A stretch of DNA of 8,278 nucleotides from Clostridia bacterium (lineage in GTDB: Bacteria > Bacillota_A > Clostridia > Christensenellales > Borkfalkiaceae). Under the pieces are notes generated by a model. It searched no databases. It saw only the letters and a list, made by a program, of their open reading frames with translations, and was not told the origin of the DNA. How positions within the stretch are numbered: the first letter of the stretch is position 1; every line of letters begins with the position of its first letter. The position numbers and the translations under genes were made by a program. The DNA is taken from NCBI GenBank assembly GCA_017504735.1, contig JAFVQP010000133.1, positions 1 through 8,278 on the forward strand, given 5' to 3'. Positions 5,631 through 8,278 of this stretch are shown one piece after another.

Positions 5631-8278
5631 GCGTCTACCTCCTTAACGATGGGTTTATAATAGTAGGACATCAATTGCCACGAATTTTCCACCCCGCCAA
5701 ACCCGTCGTAGTATTTCATCAAAAGCAGGATGATATCCATCAAATGTTTATCGATGGCAATCCTTCCGTTCAATTCGTCGTTGTTACGCCTTGCAAGGAA
5801 GAGATATTGTTTCATATCCTGCGTATAATCGGTATACGTTCCGTCTGCATTTTGCATATAGAATAAGCGTTCGGTTACCTTTTTGGATTCCGCCTCTTCA
5901 ATCATTTTTGATAAGGGAGTATCAGGGAAGAGATAAGTGGGTTTGGTTAAATCCAAGTATATCTTATCGTCTAAGCCTGCATAGAGGTCGGCAAGGAATA
6001 CGCCTTGTTTGTTGGTTATGCGATAACAATCCTGCGCTTCGTCATATTTATAGTATTGCGCATTGGGCACAAACGTCTCGTTAGTAACGGGATTGAAACT
6101 GCGAGGTCCGATAGCACAATTGGTGAAATAATCAAAACGCGTATTATTGACGAAATCAATGCGCATATCAAATTCGCCAAGGTCGTTTAAGAACATTGCG
6201 AACAAGCAATAATACGTACCTTCCTCTAAATACAAATACACATCGAAATTGTCGGGATTTCCCGTAGAATGTAAAAGGAAATCGTCGCTTTCGGCAAGTA
6301 TCGTTGTTCTGTCCTCAGCAAAAATCCAGCATTGAGGGTCGTAGGAGGAATCGGTGTTTTCAAGACTGTCGTCTACAAGCGAATAGAAATGGTATACGCC
6401 TGCTTGCGTGATATTAATCTTATGTTTAATACCCAAAGGCACAATAGATTGGTCGCATACGATATGGTTTACCGTATTCAATTGCAAAGGGATTGCGCCG
6501 TCAAAGGTAATGCCTCTCGTCGGATCGCCCATAACAGGCGTTTGACCGTAATGTTTATAGTATACGCAAACTTCCAACCATTCTTTTTCGTGGTAGGAAA
6601 CGTGGTATTCAGGGTCGAAATACACGTTGTTTCTCAAAGTTTTATCATACGCTTCGCCAACAACTTCTTCGCGCACCATAATATCCAAGATATCTTTCAA
6701 CTCCTTGGTTACGGGTACGTAGCTGTTAGAGGAGTGCGTACAAGCCCAAGCAAATTGTTCTACCAAATCCTCCAAATTATGACCGTCGTATACAGCGTAA
6801 CCGAGGTATGCAATTTGCCATACGCTGTACGCATTCCAAACGGTGGGGGACATAATGTTGGCAAAGAGGATGGGATGTTTGCTGATATCCACAGGAGTGC
6901 CCTCTTCGGGGATTACGTGATAATATCCGTCCGAGCCAAGCGCCACGTCTACGTAGTTTTGGAATTTCGTTTTCTTGTTTTCACCCGCTTCCAGCGTTTC
7001 GGGTTTGTTAAATCCGCTTACGGCGTTGTGGAATACGTTCAAATCCGTTGTAGGCGTATTCAAGATAGAAGCGTCTTCAAAACGTAAGTTTTTAATATTT
7101 ACCTTATCTTCGCCGTGAGATGCGTCGCCGTCTTTCATATAGATAAAGGTAAGCGTATGCGCGCCTTCTTCGCCCGCTTCAAATACGTATGCGTATTTGG
7201 TTACCCAAGCAGGGTTTGCGGACGTACCGCCAAACATATGGATAACAACGTCGTCGATAAGCACGTATAATTGGTCGGTTTTTTCCGTATCGATATATGC
7301 GTCAAAAGCGAGCACCTTATTTGCCGTTACGGTAAATTCCGCAGTTAACGTTGCGTACGAGTTATGGATGCCCGTATTGGATGCCGTTAAATATTTTACG
7401 TTGTCAGTATTGGTTTCTACCACCCAAGGCCACGAATATTCGTCTTCGGTGTCCCAAGCAAACGTAAACGTGTTGTCTTGCGTTAATATGGGTGTAATCG
7501 TGGAGATTGCGGGAGGGGAAACGGTAGGTTTCAAACGGTCTTCGCCTTCTTCACCATCTCCTCCGTCACCGAAATCGGAACCGTCGATAACGGTTTGCAC
7601 GTAGCTGTCGCCAATAAATTTGTCAAACAAATTGATAAAGTCACTCGGTTGCGTCATAGCGCCCGTATGAATATACGAAATAACACCGTATCTATCGATG
7701 ACAATGGAAACGGGTATTGCCACCGTATCAAAATGCGCGGTCAAAGCACCGCCTGCGGGTTGTCCAACCATAGGGAAATCGAGCCCTTGGTCGTCCTTAA
7801 ACGATGCAACTTTTGTTTGCGAATCGGACGTTTCCGTACTTATGGCAATGACGGAAACCTTGCTTGAATAAGCCGAGTATGCGTTTTGCATGGCGGGGAA
7901 TTCCGATTTACAAGGTGAACACCAAGTCGCCCAGAAATTGAGGAAAACCATATCTTTTTGCGCCAATTCCTCGGACAACACAAAAGTGTCTCCGTCACAG
8001 GTTTGCAAAGAAAAGTCGTGCATAACGTCGCCCAAACGGTATAATTTTTGAGCGGGAATAGGCTCGTTTGTAATCAAGCTGGCTTCGAAATTAACGGTAT
8101 ACGACGTACCCGATTCCGTAGAGGTTTTGTAGATAATCGAGCTGTTTTTGCTCCAACCTGCCGGTACGTCCTCAAATACGATGTCGTATTCGCCGGGCGT
8201 GGTTACGTCGTCCGCGGTAAAGTACGCATCGCCAAGCGCGTTGGTCAATACGGAAGATACTCTTGTCTCCCCGTCGAA
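5627..8278 (-). CDS. Extracytoplasmic thioredoxin (TlpA/ResA-like) fusion multidomain protein, 5' end outside window
   Basis: The frame is open to the right edge, so 883 residues of a longer protein are visible (numbered from the edge) and the signal sequence is not. Residues 1-68 resemble a Cna_B/prealbumin-like beta domain (TADDVTTPGEYDIVFEDVPAGW-type pattern, 21-42). Residues 81-223 are a thioredoxin fold: RLGDVMHDFSL, then FLNFWATWCSPCKSEFP with active-site C120 and C123, the cis-proline P189 in VAIP, and a following SIVIDRYG strand. This is the TlpA/ResA/AhpC-TSA layout of exported thiol oxidoreductases. An acidic Gly-rich linker (about 231-250) leads to a beta-sandwich (268-402). Residues 448-579 and 738-876 are two copies of a module also present in the next gene, flanking a PPC-like domain (595-710). 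Redox activity on surface proteins is likely from the motif; the specific substrate is unknown. It is translationally coupled to the downstream lipoprotein. Confidence 0.9.
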   Translation of the reverse strand, partial: FDGETRVSSVLTNALGDAYFTADDVTTPGEYDIVFEDVPAGWSKNSSIIYKTSTESGTSYTVNFEASLITNEPIPAQKLYRLGDVMHDFSLQTCDGDTFVLSEELAQKDMVFLNFWATWCSPCKSEFPAMQNAYSAYSSKVSVIAISTETSDSQTKVASFKDDQGLDFPMVGQPAGGALTAHFDTVAIPVSIVIDRYGVISYIHTGAMTQPSDFINLFDKFIGDSYVQTVIDGSDFGDGGDGEEGEDRLKPTVSPPAISTITPILTQDNTFTFAWDTEDEYSWPWVVETNTDNVKYLTASNTGIHNSYATLTAEFTVTANKVLAFDAYIDTEKTDQLYVLIDDVVIHMFGGTSANPAWVTKYAYVFEAGEEGAHTLTFIYMKDGDASHGEDKVNIKNLRFEDASILNTPTTDLNVFHNAVSGFNKPETLEAGENKKTKFQNYVDVALGSDGYYHVIPEEGTPVDISKHPILFANIMSPTVWNAYSVWQIAYLGYAVYDGHNLEDLVEQFAWACTHSSNSYVPVTKELKDILDIMVREEVVGEAYDKTLRNNVYFDPEYHVSYHEKEWLEVCVYYKHYGQTPVMGDPTRGITFDGAIPLQLNTVNHIVCDQSIVPLGIKHKINITQAGVYHFYSLVDDSLENTDSSYDPQCWIFAEDRTTILAESDDFLLHSTGNPDNFDVYLYLEEGTYYCLFAMFLNDLGEFDMRIDFVNNTRFDYFTNCAIGPRSFNPVTNETFVPNAQYYKYDEAQDCYRITNKQGVFLADLYAGLDDKIYLDLTKPTYLFPDTPLSKMIEEAESKKVTERLFYMQNADGTYTDYTQDMKQYLFLARRNNDELNGRIAIDKHLMDIILLLMKYYDGFGGVENSWQLMSYYYKPIVKEVDA
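5638..5644 (-). promoter_or_regulatory. Ribosome binding site inside the end of the upstream gene
   Basis: AAGGAGG on the minus strand ends seven bases before the lipoprotein ATG at 5630. It lies within the last codons of the thioredoxin-fusion gene (encoding KEVDA), whose TGA at 5629-5627 overlaps the ATG. The arrangement is a classic translational coupling signal. Confidence 0.9.

Noticed and set aside
6332..7087. 251-codon plus-strand frame opposite the thioredoxin-fusion gene
   Set aside because: No recognisable domain or start signal; the minus-strand frame here is continuous with a well-supported protein, so this is a shadow frame.
8246..8248. TTG as the start codon of the thioredoxin-fusion gene
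   Set aside because: The frame stays open to the window edge, the residues before it continue a beta-domain pattern, and there is no ribosome binding site or signal peptide.

Overview
The window looks like a piece of a low-to-medium GC Gram-positive genome, probably a gut-type member of the Clostridia (Bacillota). This is inferred from the ClpC-type ATPase, the strong GGAGG ribosome binding sites, and the lipoproteins whose lipid-modified cysteine is followed by long Ser/Glu/Asp-rich stalks. All four genes lie on the minus strand, so transcription runs from right to left.

Right part (about 2166-8278): three genes for exported proteins. The first (5627-8278, entering from outside the window) is a large multidomain protein. 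It has a Cna_B-like beta domain, a TlpA/ResA-type thioredoxin domain with a WCSPC active site, a beta-sandwich, and two copies of a module shared with its neighbour. Its stop codon overlaps the start of the next gene (ATGA), a 680-residue lipoprotein (3588-5630) that carries a third copy of the module. After an 89-bp gap comes a second lipoprotein (2110-3498) with an 18-bp tandem-repeat stalk and three beta-sandwich repeats. Together they suggest a cell-surface protein set with a membrane-proximal thiol-redox function; the substrate and role are unknown.

Left part (1 to about 2165): a ClpC-type AAA+ ATPase that has both ATPase modules and a ClpP-binding loop but no N-terminal Clp_N domain. 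Exactly where that domain should begin, the reading frame runs into the end of the second lipoprotein gene, and base and codon style change abruptly. The two halves therefore do not look like one ancestral operon. Either a real rearrangement or an assembly join lies near 2165. At the far left a near-consensus promoter with a perfect palindrome in its spacer faces a gene just outside the window.

The most interesting items are the repeated module shared by the two translationally coupled surface-protein genes, the thioredoxin fusion beside unusually cysteine-containing lipoproteins, the junction at about 2165, and the palindromic operator candidate at the left edge.
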